Numbered from the stretch's first letter, positions 24,955 to 33,318 are shown. The stretch is DNA of 53,869 nt from Lactiplantibacillus songbeiensis (GCF_005405125.1 NZ_BJDL01000016.1:1-53869), one strand, 5' to 3'. Numbers and translations are program-made. The notes: generated from the sequence alone by a model not told the origin.

Positions 24955-27405
24955 TTAAAGAGATTGTTCCGTCCGTTCGATAATATCATCTTGGGTTTCT
25001 TTCGATAAGCCCACGAAGAAGGCGGAGTAGCCAGCGACCCGAACGATTAAGTCCCGGTGTTTAGCGGGGTGATTCTGGGCATCGACTAAGGTATCACGGG
25101 AGACAATGTTGTATTGAACGTGATAACCGTGCAGCCGGTTGAAGAAGGTCCGTAAGAGGGCGACTAACTTCATGCAGCTTTCATCGCTACGTAAGATCTG
25201 AGGTGACATCTTTTGGTTCAAGAGCACGCCACCGGTAATATCTTCCGTGTGTAATTTGGAAACGGACTTAAATACCGCCGTTGGTCCATCGGCATCCATG
25301 GAATGTTCTGGTGAGCAGCCTTCAGCTAACGGTGTCCGGGCATGCCGGCCATCTGGCGTGGCTAAAGTACTGTGGCCTTGACCGACGTTAGCGGAAATTG
25401 ATGACGTCCCAGCGTAACGTAAACCACCGATTGGGCCACGACCGTAACGGGTATTTTTGTACTTAGCGATTTCGTCGATATAAGGCTGATAAGCGTCCAC
25501 GATTAAGTCATCCACGTAATCGTCATCGTTCCCATATTTCGGGGCGTCATTGATTAACATCTGCCGGATCTTTTCGCCATCTTTGCCAGCAAAGTCGGAC
25601 TTTAAAGCGTCCCATAACTGTTGCGTCGTGAGCTGTTTTTCTTCAAAGACTAACTTCTTAACGGCCGCTAAGGAGTCGGCTAAGTTGGCAATCCCAACTT
25701 GTAAGCCACTAATGAAGTCGTAAACGGCGCCGCCTTCTTTAATAGTCTTGCCACGGCCAATGCAGTCGTCAGTTAAAACGGAGCAGAGAATATCAGGGTA
25801 GTTTTGTTCCAAAGCTAGGTCACAGCTATTTTCGATAATGACACTTTGACGCGTCATTTCGCGTAAGGCTTTGTCCCAAGCGGCCATCAATTGGTCGTAT
25901 GAGGTCATGTCGGTGAACTTGCCGTAGTCCGGTAATAACCGTTTACCAGATTCGGGATCAATCCCGCCATTCATTACGATTAAGAGAACCCGTGGGAAGT
26001 TGATAAAGCTCATCCCGGTACAACGATAACCCCATTTACCAGGAATCGCCGTTTCGACACAGCCAATCGCGCTGTAATTATATGCATCTTCCTTTTTGAC
26101 GCCCCGCCGCATAAAGGATGGAATGATCACTTCATCGTTGTTGAAGGCGGGCATCCCTAAGCCTTGCTTAATGACTTCGACACATTCACGCATGAATTTA
26201 TCACTTAAGCCCTTGTGGTAACGAACGGTTAAGTTAGGTTGTGGTAAGTGGGCTTGCGCGATCGCCCGTAAGATCAAGTAGCTCATCGGATTAACCGCAT
26301 CTTTGCCATCAGGAGTTTGACCACCAATGGTAATGTTTTGGTAAAGGGGACTACCGGCGGAGAATTCCGTATGCTGCCATGACCGGACCTTGTTGATGGT
26401 TAAGGTCTTAAGACATAAGTTGGTTAAAAGTTCCGTGGCGTGATCAGCGTCAATCTTGCCAGTCTTTAAGTCATGTTCATAAAATGGATCCAAGTATTGG
26501 TCCAAGCGGCCGTATGAGACGGAGTGACCATTGGATTCAATCTGCAAGGTCAGATGAACTAACCAGACAGCTTGAATCGCTTCATAGAACGTGTCGGCTG
26601 GTTCATAAGGAACTTTAGTTAAGATTTGAGACATCTTTTCAAGTTGCGCTTTACGAGTTGGATTAGTGGCACTAGCAGCTTGCTTTGCAGCTAATGCGGC
26701 ATAACGCTTAGCAAAGTTATGAATGGCGTCGATGACGATTAAGCCGGCTTTGTAGAAGTAGTACTTCTTTTGACTAGGAAAGTCGGTTAAGTCTAAGTCA
26801 GCTAATGCAGCTTTGATGCGGTCTTCGTACCATTTTAAGCCTTTGTTGACGACGTTCTTGTAGTCAACGGCAATGTGCCCATCACCAGAAGTAATGTTCC
26901 CGTCAGCGCCAATCACGCCGAGATCGTAGAAAATCCGGCTAGCTTCAGGGAATGACTGATAGCCACGATCTTCCAAGGTATTGTGCTTCCAGAATGGGGC
27001 AATTTCGCGAAGTTCTTTTTTAGAGTCTTCCGTAATATAGAAGACATCGCCAGGGCGTTTTTCGAAAGTATCGAGTTCGTCGATGACCCAGTTCATTGAA
27101 TATTCTGGGAAGACAGGGGCCCAGCGGTTTTGCCGCGCCTGGTTCCCGGCTAACAAAGTATCGTCTTCGATAAAGATACTCATCTTGGCGAGCACGTTTT
27201 CAAGCATCTTAGCGCGTAAAATATCGACTTGTTCATCTTGATGGGCTTTGTAAGTTTCGGTCGTGAGGATGGCTCGTTCAGGGTCAACGTACGGCTTAGC
27301 ATCAATAATACTGTCACGGAACCGGTCCATCATCGGGGTTAGTTTGCCAAAGTGATTCTCGGTTTTAGTTGTAGTGGTTTTATTTTGGGTAAGTGTCGCT
27401 GTCAT
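24955..27405 (-). CDS. Glycyl radical enzyme, PflD/diol-dehydratase class (often annotated formate C-acetyltransferase)
   Basis: 816 residues, close to the ~810 of E. coli PflD and longer than true pyruvate formate-lyase (~750). The thiyl-radical loop reads AIGCVETA (Cys449, Glu451), the GCVE motif of glycerol/propanediol dehydratases and related eliminases; pyruvate formate-lyase has adjacent Cys-Cys. The glycyl radical loop RVAGYSAFF (Gly792) is intact. It is therefore an oxygen-sensitive radical enzyme activated by the divergently encoded radical-SAM protein. The substrate is unknown: GREs with this extended GCVETAIPGKW loop are poorly characterised. AGGAGG lies 7 bp before the ATG. The promoter upstream overlaps a half cre site. 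Confidence 0.88.
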   Translation of the reverse strand: MTATLTQNKTTTTKTENHFGKLTPMMDRFRDSIIDAKPYVDPERAILTTETYKAHQDEQVDILRAKMLENVLAKMSIFIEDDTLLAGNQARQNRWAPVFPEYSMNWVIDELDTFEKRPGDVFYITEDSKKELREIAPFWKHNTLEDRGYQSFPEASRIFYDLGVIGADGNITSGDGHIAVDYKNVVNKGLKWYEDRIKAALADLDLTDFPSQKKYYFYKAGLIVIDAIHNFAKRYAALAAKQAASATNPTRKAQLEKMSQILTKVPYEPADTFYEAIQAVWLVHLTLQIESNGHSVSYGRLDQYLDPFYEHDLKTGKIDADHATELLTNLCLKTLTINKVRSWQHTEFSAGSPLYQNITIGGQTPDGKDAVNPMSYLILRAIAQAHLPQPNLTVRYHKGLSDKFMRECVEVIKQGLGMPAFNNDEVIIPSFMRRGVKKEDAYNYSAIGCVETAIPGKWGYRCTGMSFINFPRVLLIVMNGGIDPESGKRLLPDYGKFTDMTSYDQLMAAWDKALREMTRQSVIIENSCDLALEQNYPDILCSVLTDDCIGRGKTIKEGGAVYDFISGLQVGIANLADSLAAVKKLVFEEKQLTTQQLWDALKSDFAGKDGEKIRQMLINDAPKYGNDDDYVDDLIVDAYQPYIDEIAKYKNTRYGRGPIGGLRYAGTSSISANVGQGHSTLATPDGRHARTPLAEGCSPEHSMDADGPTAVFKSVSKLHTEDITGGVLLNQKMSPQILRSDESCMKLVALLRTFFNRLHGYHVQYNIVSRDTLVDAQNHPAKHRDLIVRVAGYSAFFVGLSKETQDDIIERTEQSL

Positions 27406-27455
27406 AATACGTTCCTCCTGTTGTTCGAAACTGATTTATCTTTCTTACGTAACTA

Positions 27456-27492
27456 ATCATAACATGCCTACCGATGACGTCAAGCGCTTTCA
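27456..27492 (-). promoter_or_regulatory. Promoter of the glycyl radical enzyme gene with overlapping cre-like half site
   Basis: On the minus strand: TTGACG (27478-27483), 16-bp spacer, extended -10 TGTTATGAT (27456-27461 for the hexamer). The sequence TGAAAGCGCTTGAC over the -35 fits the left half and centre of the CcpA cre consensus but not the right end, so catabolite control is possible, not certain. Confidence 0.55.
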
Positions 27493-27568
27493 AATAAAAC
27501 CAGGATTCTCAAGCCAACTTCTTCTAAAATGCACGGATGTGCAACTAACTAATTAACAATGAGGAGAC

Positions 27569-27602
27569 TAAAAAACGCTTAGGACGTTAATCCTAAGCGT
27601 GG
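27569..27602 (-). terminator. Terminator of the orphan antitoxin gene; first copy of a 34-bp direct repeat
   Basis: A 10-bp stem (27575-27584 with 27591-27600) with T6 on the minus strand. The 34 bp are identical to 27935-27968, which terminates the DeoR gene. Confidence 0.85.
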
Positions 27603-27612
27603 TCGTGATTGG

Positions 27613-27885
27613 CTAATGCTTATTATGCATATTGATTAATAGCTTGTGCTGTTTAAAGCCACGTTGTGTGAGTTGCCAGTCGCTTTCTTTGATCCGTTCC
27701 ATTAGTTTTGTGTTGGACATGATTGCGAGAGTTTCCATAATTGATTCATAGGTATCTACTGAGAGAACGACAATATTGTTGTTGAATTTGGGGTTGGTTA
27801 CGGTTAGCGGTTCAGGGGTATCGTTTACTTGGTGCATGTAAGACTTAAGATTTTGTCGGAAGTCAGTATAGCTTGTTGTTTGCAT
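27613..27885 (-). CDS. Orphan Phd/YefM-family antitoxin
   Basis: 90 residues. The N-terminal ~65 fit the Phd/YefM DNA-binding fold (YTDFRQNLKSYMHQVNDTPE, NNIVVLSVDTYESIMETLAI). The C-terminal tail that normally binds the toxin is unusual (QLTQRGFKQHKLLINMHNKH). No RelE/YoeB-type toxin follows: a terminator starts 11 bp after the stop. AAAGGA precedes the ATG, and an inverted repeat spans its predicted promoter, so autoregulation is likely. Either the partner was lost or the protein acts only as a regulator. Confidence 0.75.
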   Translation of the reverse strand: MQTTSYTDFRQNLKSYMHQVNDTPEPLTVTNPKFNNNIVVLSVDTYESIMETLAIMSNTKLMERIKESDWQLTQRGFKQHKLLINMHNKH

Positions 27886-27886
27886 A

Positions 27887-27922
27887 TTGGCACATCCTTT
27901 CCATCAGTATACCTTGTGCCAA
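27887..27922 (-). promoter_or_regulatory. Antitoxin promoter with inverted repeat operator
   Basis: TTGGCAC (27887-27893) and GTGCCAA (27916-27922) form a 7-bp inverted repeat around a minus-strand -10 TATACT (27906-27911). This is the expected placement for Phd/YefM autorepression. Confidence 0.5.
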
Positions 27923-27934
27923 GTAAGCGTTAAA

Positions 27935-27968
27935 TAAAAAACGCTTAGGACGTTAATCCTAAGCGTGG
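27935..27968 (-). terminator. Terminator of the DeoR gene; second copy of the 34-bp direct repeat
   Basis: Same hairpin as 27569-27602 (27941-27950 with 27957-27966). The stem includes the DeoR stop codon, which suggests that this is the original copy. Confidence 0.85.
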
Positions 27969-28717
27969 GTCTCGACTAATTGGGTCCGAATATCATGGTT
28001 AATTAGTCGTTGTTGTAGTGTGGTCGAAATATCAGTATCGGTAATGACCGTGTTGACCTGATCCAGACTGAGTTGGCGCACGGTACTTTTTGCATCGAAT
28101 TTGCTCGAATCAGTCAAGATAATCGTGTTGTCAGCGTTGTCTGCCATGGCCTGTACGGTATCAGCCCGCATAATGTCATTACTATAGAAGCCAAAGTGTG
28201 CGTCAAAGCCATCCGTCCCGACAAATAGCTTGTCAGTGTGGAAGTTCGCCAGCATGGCTTTGGTTAACGGGCCGACCGCCACTTGTGAGTCTGGCTGGTA
28301 TTCACCGCCTAAGACGTTGACGCGAATGTTGGGGTAGTCGCGAACATAATTCGCAATGAAAAATGAAATGGTGATAATTGTGACGTGTTGGTTGGCCTTC
28401 GCGAGTTCTTCAGCCATCAGCGCACAAGTTGAGCCGGATTCAATCATGATGGTTTCGTTATCCTGAACCGTTGCGGCGGCCGCTTGGGCGATTTGACGTT
28501 TGACGTCATAATTCTGGGCTAAACGGAACTTCAAGTCGTTCGGATTATTGATAATGGCAAAGCCGTGTTGCCGTTGCAGTAAACCACGGTCTTCTAACTG
28601 GGTCAAATCCTTACGAATCGTGACTTTCGAGACTTGCAGCAGATCAGCGAGTTCATTAACTTCGATTTTTTTTCGTTGGTTGACGATTTGGAGGAGTTGT
28701 TCATTACGTTTGTTCAT
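27959..28717 (-). CDS. DeoR/GlpR family transcriptional regulator
   Basis: 252 residues. N-terminal HTH of the DeoR type (NEQLLQIVNQRKKIEVNELADLLQVSKVTIRKDL is spread over residues ~4-37). A C-terminal DeoRC sensor domain shows the phosphate-sugar binding elements (IMIESGSTCALMAEEL, VGTDGFDAHFGFYSND, LTDSSKF). DeoR proteins respond to phosphorylated sugars. Its place between a glycyl radical enzyme and that enzyme's activase makes these its likely targets. ATG 28717 is chosen because GGTGA lies 5 bp before it; earlier in-frame ATGs lack a site. Confidence 0.85.
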   Translation of the reverse strand: MNKRNEQLLQIVNQRKKIEVNELADLLQVSKVTIRKDLTQLEDRGLLQRQHGFAIINNPNDLKFRLAQNYDVKRQIAQAAAATVQDNETIMIESGSTCALMAEELAKANQHVTIITISFFIANYVRDYPNIRVNVLGGEYQPDSQVAVGPLTKAMLANFHTDKLFVGTDGFDAHFGFYSNDIMRADTVQAMADNADNTIILTDSSKFDAKSTVRQLSLDQVNTVITDTDISTTLQQRLINHDIRTQLVETHA

Positions 28718-28781
28718 TAATCTCACCATCCTGTTGCTTTCATTATAGCACGGTTCTGGCCGTAAACGAATCATGATTACT

Positions 28782-28795
28782 TTCTTTCGAAAGAA
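28782..28795. promoter_or_regulatory. Palindromic candidate DeoR operator
   Basis: TTCTTTCGAAAGAA is a perfect 14-bp palindrome between the divergent deoR and activase genes. Related pieces (TTCGAAAC and CTTTCTT, 27424-27447) lie in the leader of the glycyl radical enzyme gene. Confidence 0.5.
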
Positions 28796-28803
28796 TAACT
28801 ATT

Positions 28804-28832
28804 TACGTTTGATAACAAGTGCGTTAGGATAG
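28804..28832 (+). promoter_or_regulatory. Candidate promoter of the activase gene
   Basis: TTTACG (28804-28809), 17-bp spacer, TAGGAT (28827-28832), directly downstream of the palindrome. Confidence 0.4.
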
Positions 28833-28863
28833 AGTCAATCAATGACAATAAGGAGTGACCAAA

Positions 28864-29670
28864 ATGGCAACAGTAACCACAACGACGGCACCGCTGAAAG
28901 GGCTTGTCTTCAATATTCAAAAATTCAGTATTAATGATGGTCCGGGTATTCGAACGGTGGTCTTCTTTAAAGGTTGTCCATTGCGGTGCAAATGGTGCTC
29001 GAATCCTGAGTCGCAATCGGGCGTGCAGGAGTCGATGTATGATGAGCAAACGGCCAAAGAAACTATCGTCGGCGACTATATGACGGTGGATGAAATTATG
29101 AAAGTGATTTTACAAGATCGCGACTTTTATGAAGAATCTGGTGGTGGGGTGACTTTTTCCGGTGGTGAAGTGTTATTTCAAGCACCGTTTGCGATTGAAC
29201 TCGCCAAAGCCATTAAAAAAGCGGGGATTCATCTCGCTTGTGAGACAACTGGCTATACCACGCCAAAATTATTTAAAGAATTTATGTCATACATGGACTT
29301 TATGTATTATGATTGTAAGCAATGGGACCGCAATCAACATCGGGCGGGGACGGGTGCTGATAACACGGTTATTTTGAAGAATTTAGAAACCGCTGTCAAA
29401 GCCCATAAGACAATGATGGTGCGGATTCCGGTCATTCCAGGATTTAACTACACGTTGGCTGATGCGGACCACTTTGGTGAGTTGTTTGTAAAGCTCGGGG
29501 TACCGGAAGTTGAGTTACTCCCATTTCACCAATTTGGCTTGAAGAAGTATCAAGATTTAGGTCGGAAATATGAACTGGAAGATGTTAAACAGTTACAAGC
29601 AGAAGATTTAGTGGATTATAAGCAGCATATTGAGCAACACGGCATTAAAGTTCGAATTAATGGCTGGTAG
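28864..29670 (+). CDS. Glycyl-radical enzyme activating enzyme (radical SAM)
   Basis: 268 residues. The radical-SAM cluster motif is C38-PLR-C42-KW-C45, and the SAM-binding GGE is in VTFSGGEVLFQ. The start NIQKFSINDGPGIRTVVFFKG is typical of PFL/GRE activases. It generates the glycyl radical (here Gly792 of the divergent enzyme) from SAM. Activases of GCVE-type enzymes usually carry a Cys-rich ferredoxin-like insert after this motif; here the stretch SGVQESMYDEQTAKET has no Cys, so the protein is of the compact PflA-like form. AAGGAG 8 bp before ATG 28864 sets the start over GTG 28855. It probably shares an operon with the next gene. Confidence 0.9.
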   Translation: MATVTTTTAPLKGLVFNIQKFSINDGPGIRTVVFFKGCPLRCKWCSNPESQSGVQESMYDEQTAKETIVGDYMTVDEIMKVILQDRDFYEESGGGVTFSGGEVLFQAPFAIELAKAIKKAGIHLACETTGYTTPKLFKEFMSYMDFMYYDCKQWDRNQHRAGTGADNTVILKNLETAVKAHKTMMVRIPVIPGFNYTLADADHFGELFVKLGVPEVELLPFHQFGLKKYQDLGRKYELEDVKQLQAEDLVDYKQHIEQHGIKVRINGW

Positions 29671-29688
29671 CCAGGGGAGCGGATACTG

Positions 29689-30414
29689 ATGGAATTTTCA
29701 TTACGAGCATATTTTAAACACACCATGTTAGCGGATCGGTTAAACATTATTCGGGCTGGTATTTTAGGCGCCAATGATGGTATTATTTCGGTCTCGGGGA
29801 TTGTGCTGGGGGCGATGGGGGCTAACTTTTCGAGTAACTATCTCTTAGTCTCTGGCGTTGCCGGCATGTTAGCTGGTGCCTGTTCAATGGCTGGTGGTGA
29901 ATATATTTCGGTTAGTGCCCAACACGATATTCAAAAGAATACGGTAAAAAAAGTTTTGAGTGAAACGGCCGCCACGCCCGCGATGTCGCGGCAACATATC
30001 GTGACAACTTACTTGAAAAAAGGATTAAGCAAAAAGACTGCTGAAACAGTGGCCGATGAATTAATGGCGCAAGTCAATATTCAGACACAAGTCAATGATG
30101 AGGTCGCCGATACGTATCAGATTAAAGTTGGGCATTACTTAAATCCCTGGCATGCGGCGGCAACGTCATTCTTGTCGTTTATTGCGGGGGCGCTGATTCC
30201 GCTATTAGCGATGACGTTAATTCCAAATCCGTATAAAGAACTAGGCACGTTGATTGCGATGGTGATTGCCTTAGCGTTGAATGGGCTAGTCAGCTCACAT
30301 TCGCAGACAATGTCGACTAAGCAGACGATGTTGCGTAATATTATCGTGGGTCTACTTACAACGGTGGTGACGTTTGCCTTGGGGGCATTGTTTCACACCA
30401 CGATCGGTGGTTAG
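29689..30414 (+). CDS. VIT1/CCC1 family transporter
   Basis: 241 residues. RLNIIRAGILGANDGIISVSGIVLG (residues ~17-41) and GACSMAGGEYISVSAQHD are the signature segments of VIT1/CCC1 iron/manganese transporters. About five membrane segments: two in the N-terminal half and three after residue ~155, with a soluble Glu/Lys-rich domain between. It lies 18 bp after the activase gene, so co-expression with an Fe-S enzyme is likely. The direction of transport cannot be told. Confidence 0.85.
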   Translation: MEFSLRAYFKHTMLADRLNIIRAGILGANDGIISVSGIVLGAMGANFSSNYLLVSGVAGMLAGACSMAGGEYISVSAQHDIQKNTVKKVLSETAATPAMSRQHIVTTYLKKGLSKKTAETVADELMAQVNIQTQVNDEVADTYQIKVGHYLNPWHAAATSFLSFIAGALIPLLAMTLIPNPYKELGTLIAMVIALALNGLVSSHSQTMSTKQTMLRNIIVGLLTTVVTFALGALFHTTIGG

Positions 30415-30489
30415 AACTTATGAATTGAAAAATGACGGTCAGGTCGTATACTAAAACAATTAAACCGTAATTTGGAGATGGCATAAGAC

Positions 30490-31029
30490 ATGCAACCAAT
30501 TTTGACAGAACGACTAAGTATTCGACCGATACGTCCTAGTGACCATGATGCGTTGCAGGCGATGTTGCTAGACCCGCGAGTTGTTGCGTATTTGCGTTAC
30601 CGCGCATTAAAGACGCCCGCTGATTTTGATGATAGCTTCAAAGCGCACTTTTTAACCGATACAACCACGACCTTTGGGATCGAAACTAAAAGTGATCATC
30701 AGTTGATTGGCTTTTATGAATTCCATCCAGAAGGGACGACCGGCATCTTGACTTATGCTTTAAGTCCCAGTGCATGGGGCCATGGCTATGTGGCTGAAGC
30801 TGGTCGGGCGATGATGGCGTATGGTTTTGAAACGCTTGGTTTTGATGAGCTGCAAGCGCATTATGCGGATGCCAATCCTAATTCTGGCCGGGTAATGGCC
30901 AAGATGGGCATGTATGATCAAGGTGAACTTGAGACATTCACCCTAGATAATGGTGAGACGGTACGCGTGCTGGCCTATCATTTAATGAAGCAGGATTGGC
31001 AAACCAATCGGCAAGCTGATGCTGGGTAA
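30490..31029 (+). CDS. GNAT family N-acetyltransferase (RimJ/RimL-like)
   Basis: 179 residues. LTERLSIRPIRPSDHDAL is the typical start, and the acetyl-CoA-binding strand-helix is in LSPSAWGHGYVAEAGRAMMAYGFETLG, followed by ANPNSGRVMAKMGM. The substrate (protein N-terminus or small amine) is not predictable. GGAG lies rather far (~13 bp) from the ATG. Confidence 0.85.
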   Translation: MQPILTERLSIRPIRPSDHDALQAMLLDPRVVAYLRYRALKTPADFDDSFKAHFLTDTTTTFGIETKSDHQLIGFYEFHPEGTTGILTYALSPSAWGHGYVAEAGRAMMAYGFETLGFDELQAHYADANPNSGRVMAKMGMYDQGELETFTLDNGETVRVLAYHLMKQDWQTNRQADAG

Positions 31030-31172
31030 ATCATGTTTTTAACTGGAAACCGTCACACTTTTTTCATAACTCGCGTCTATACTATGGTCATTGTCAATCG
31101 AGCGAAACTTGCTTGATGATGATCCAACCCTAACTTAACGGATAAAATGTGTGTGACTCTAGATCACAAATA

Positions 31173-31206
31173 ACCACGGTGCTTCGGCATGGTGGTCTTT
31201 TTGTGT
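31173..31206 (+). terminator. Terminator downstream of the GNAT gene
   Basis: ACCACGGTGC/GCATGGTGGT hairpin with a TTCG tetraloop and T5. Confidence 0.7.
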
Positions 31207-31304
31207 CGATTTTCAGAAAATAACGTGGTGTGATTCCTGAAAATAGTGTAATCTTAGAAGTGCATGAAAAACTTATTTTTGAATAAAAATAGTGTGGTGT
31301 TTTT

Positions 31305-31457
31305 GGTCACTCTGGTTGGGCCAGAATCGGCTGGAACGTGGTGGCCACGTTTATGAGCCAAAGTTCGGTCTCATAAGCCGGGCTTTATCTAGGTCGGAAA
31401 AACCACCGACCAAGATAAACGACACCACTGAGCCAATTCTGACCCGCCCGGCGTTGA
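31305..31457 (+). repeat. Intergenic repeat family A, copy A3 (plus orientation)
   Basis: Same plan as A2, with first hairpin TTATGAG/CTCATAA and second TTTATCT...AGATAAA extended by GGTCGG/CCGACC. Short ORFs inside it are not credible. Confidence 0.92.
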
Positions 31458-31560
31458 TTAACAGGTATTTATAAGTAGTTGCTAGTCATTTTAATCATTT
31501 GATTAGGAATACGATTAGTGTTGCAGTAGCTTTAAACAAATAATTAGTCAGCTAATTTAG

Positions 31561-31715
31561 CGAAGGGCGGGCTGGATGATGCTCAGTGGTGTCGTTTGAC
31601 TTAGGTCGAGTGTTCTTCTCGTCCTTAGTCAAAGCCCGGCTTGGAAGACCGTATTTTGGCTTCCAAACGCGGCCACCACGTTCCAGCATCAATCCAGACC
31701 AACCATAGCGGCAAT
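31561..31715 (-). repeat. Intergenic repeat family A, copy A4 (minus orientation)
   Basis: Hairpins TTTGACT/AGTCAAA (with an inner CGAG/CTCG) and TTGGAAG/CTTCCAA, and the CACGTTCCAGC end. It forms an inverted pair with A3, 104 bp apart. A4 is the copy that links the A and C subtypes. Confidence 0.9.
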
Positions 31716-31766
31716 TTGAGTGATATATGAGTGGAAAATACATAGATAAGCATAGAGAGGAAGTTA

Positions 31767-33278
31767 GTGGTGTCGAAAAAAGTTGTGATGATTGTGACAG
31801 TTGCGTTGTTGTTGTCGAACGCGATGAATGGGCTAGATAGTACGATTATTAGTACCGCGCTACCTGCAATCATTAGTGATCTGCATGGGATTCAATTGAT
31901 GGGGTGGATCGTGGCCGTCTTCTTATTAGGCGGCGCGGTGACCACGCCGTTATGGAGTAAATTAGGTGAACGGATTGGGAATAAGCAGGCCTATCAGATT
32001 TCGACCACGATTTTTGTGATTGGGGCGTTGTTAGAAGGTCTGGCGCCAAATATTATTTTCTTAATTATTGCTCGGACCGTTATGGGAATTGGGAGTGGTG
32101 GGATGACCGCCATTCCGTACATTATCTATGCTGAGATTTATCATGATCCGATTAAGCGCGGTAAGGTTTTTGGCTACGTCACCGCTAGTTTTAGTACCGC
32201 CGCCATTATTGGCCCGTTAGTCGGTGGCTTTATTGTCGATAATCTCGGTTGGCACTGGGTATTTTATATCAATGTGCCCATCGGTTTGGCATCAATTGCC
32301 ATTATTCAAGCGTTGTATCAGGCACCTAAAATTACCAAAACAGCGTCAAAAGTGGACTACCTGGGTGCGGCCTTGTTAACGAGCGGGTTGGTCAGTCTGT
32401 TAGTCGGTATTGAAATGATTGGTAAGTTGCCAATCATTGGGGTTGGCTTAATTTTGGCGTTAGCTTTGGCCTTATTAGCCGGCTTAATGGCTGTCGAACA
32501 TCGGGCAGTTGATCCGATTATTCCAAGTCGATTGTTTAAAAATCGTTATTTAGTGGCATCATTTGTGATGTTCTTTTTAATTTATGGCTTTTTCGTTGGG
32601 TTCAATGTCTATGTGCCAATGTGGGCGCAAGGATTATTGGGAACCACGGCGGTTATTGGTGGTGTCACTCAGATTCCTGGGTCAGTGACGAACTTCTTAG
32701 GCGCTCAGTGGAGTTCTAATCATGGGCAAAAATGGTCGACGCGGACGATGGTCATGATTGGTTTCGCCGGCATGTTGATTGCCTGTGGGTTACTGGCAGT
32801 CGCCGGCTTGCGGACGAGTTATTGGTTCTTATTGTTAGCTGGAGCATTTCAAGGCTGCGGGATTGGGATTTGTTTTACCGTCTTGCAAGTCAGCGTGCAA
32901 CAGCAAGCAGCGCATCGCGATGTGCCGATTGCGACCTCGTTTAGCTTGTTAGTCCGAATGTTAGGTCAGACGTTTATGTCTTCAATCTATAGTGTGGTTT
33001 TAAACCAATCATTGACGTCAGGCGTGGCCCAATCGCATGGCAAAATCACAATGAATATGTTGAATGAATTGAGTGACGCGAACAGTGCAAAACGGTTGCC
33101 AGCGCAGCTTATTCCAGCTATGCGGACGATTTTACACACTGGCTTGCATCATATTATGAGCTTAGCGTTGGTTTTACTGGTCATCGGCTTAGCAGTTAAT
33201 ATCTTCTGGTTCCGCAAACCACACGCGCATCATCACTTTAGTTTGAAAAGTCCTAGTTTAAGTCATCATCTTAATTAA
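31767..33278 (+). CDS. MFS multidrug transporter, DHA2 (14-TM, EmrB/QacA-like) family
   Basis: 503 residues with ~14 hydrophobic segments. LDSTIISTALPAI is the DHA2 motif D1 and LGERIGNKQAYQ the loop 2-3 motif A. The antiporter motif C appears as GPLVGGFIVDNLGWHWVFYINVPIG. It exports drugs or cations by proton antiport. GTG 31767 (AGAGAGG 6 bp before) or the adjacent GTG 31770 is the start. It has its own terminator and no linked regulator. Confidence 0.9.
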   Translation: MVSKKVVMIVTVALLLSNAMNGLDSTIISTALPAIISDLHGIQLMGWIVAVFLLGGAVTTPLWSKLGERIGNKQAYQISTTIFVIGALLEGLAPNIIFLIIARTVMGIGSGGMTAIPYIIYAEIYHDPIKRGKVFGYVTASFSTAAIIGPLVGGFIVDNLGWHWVFYINVPIGLASIAIIQALYQAPKITKTASKVDYLGAALLTSGLVSLLVGIEMIGKLPIIGVGLILALALALLAGLMAVEHRAVDPIIPSRLFKNRYLVASFVMFFLIYGFFVGFNVYVPMWAQGLLGTTAVIGGVTQIPGSVTNFLGAQWSSNHGQKWSTRTMVMIGFAGMLIACGLLAVAGLRTSYWFLLLAGAFQGCGIGICFTVLQVSVQQQAAHRDVPIATSFSLLVRMLGQTFMSSIYSVVLNQSLTSGVAQSHGKITMNMLNELSDANSAKRLPAQLIPAMRTILHTGLHHIMSLALVLLVIGLAVNIFWFRKPHAHHHFSLKSPSLSHHLN

Positions 33279-33286
33279 ATTTAGTT

Positions 33287-33318
33287 GACCGCTTTAGTTG
33301 TTGCTAGGGCGGTCTTTT
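33287..33318 (+). terminator. Terminator of the DHA2 transporter gene
   Basis: GACCGC/GCGGTC stem with a 16-nt loop and T4. Confidence 0.65.

Noticed and set aside
24955-27405. Pyruvate formate-lyase (PflB)
   Set aside because: The active-site loop is GCVE rather than Cys-Cys, and the protein is longer than PflB. Kept as a PflD/dehydratase-class enzyme.
31292-31743. Short ORFs (60-63 codons) in the A3/A4 repeat region
   Set aside because: They lie wholly within repeat copies, differ between copies and have no RBS.
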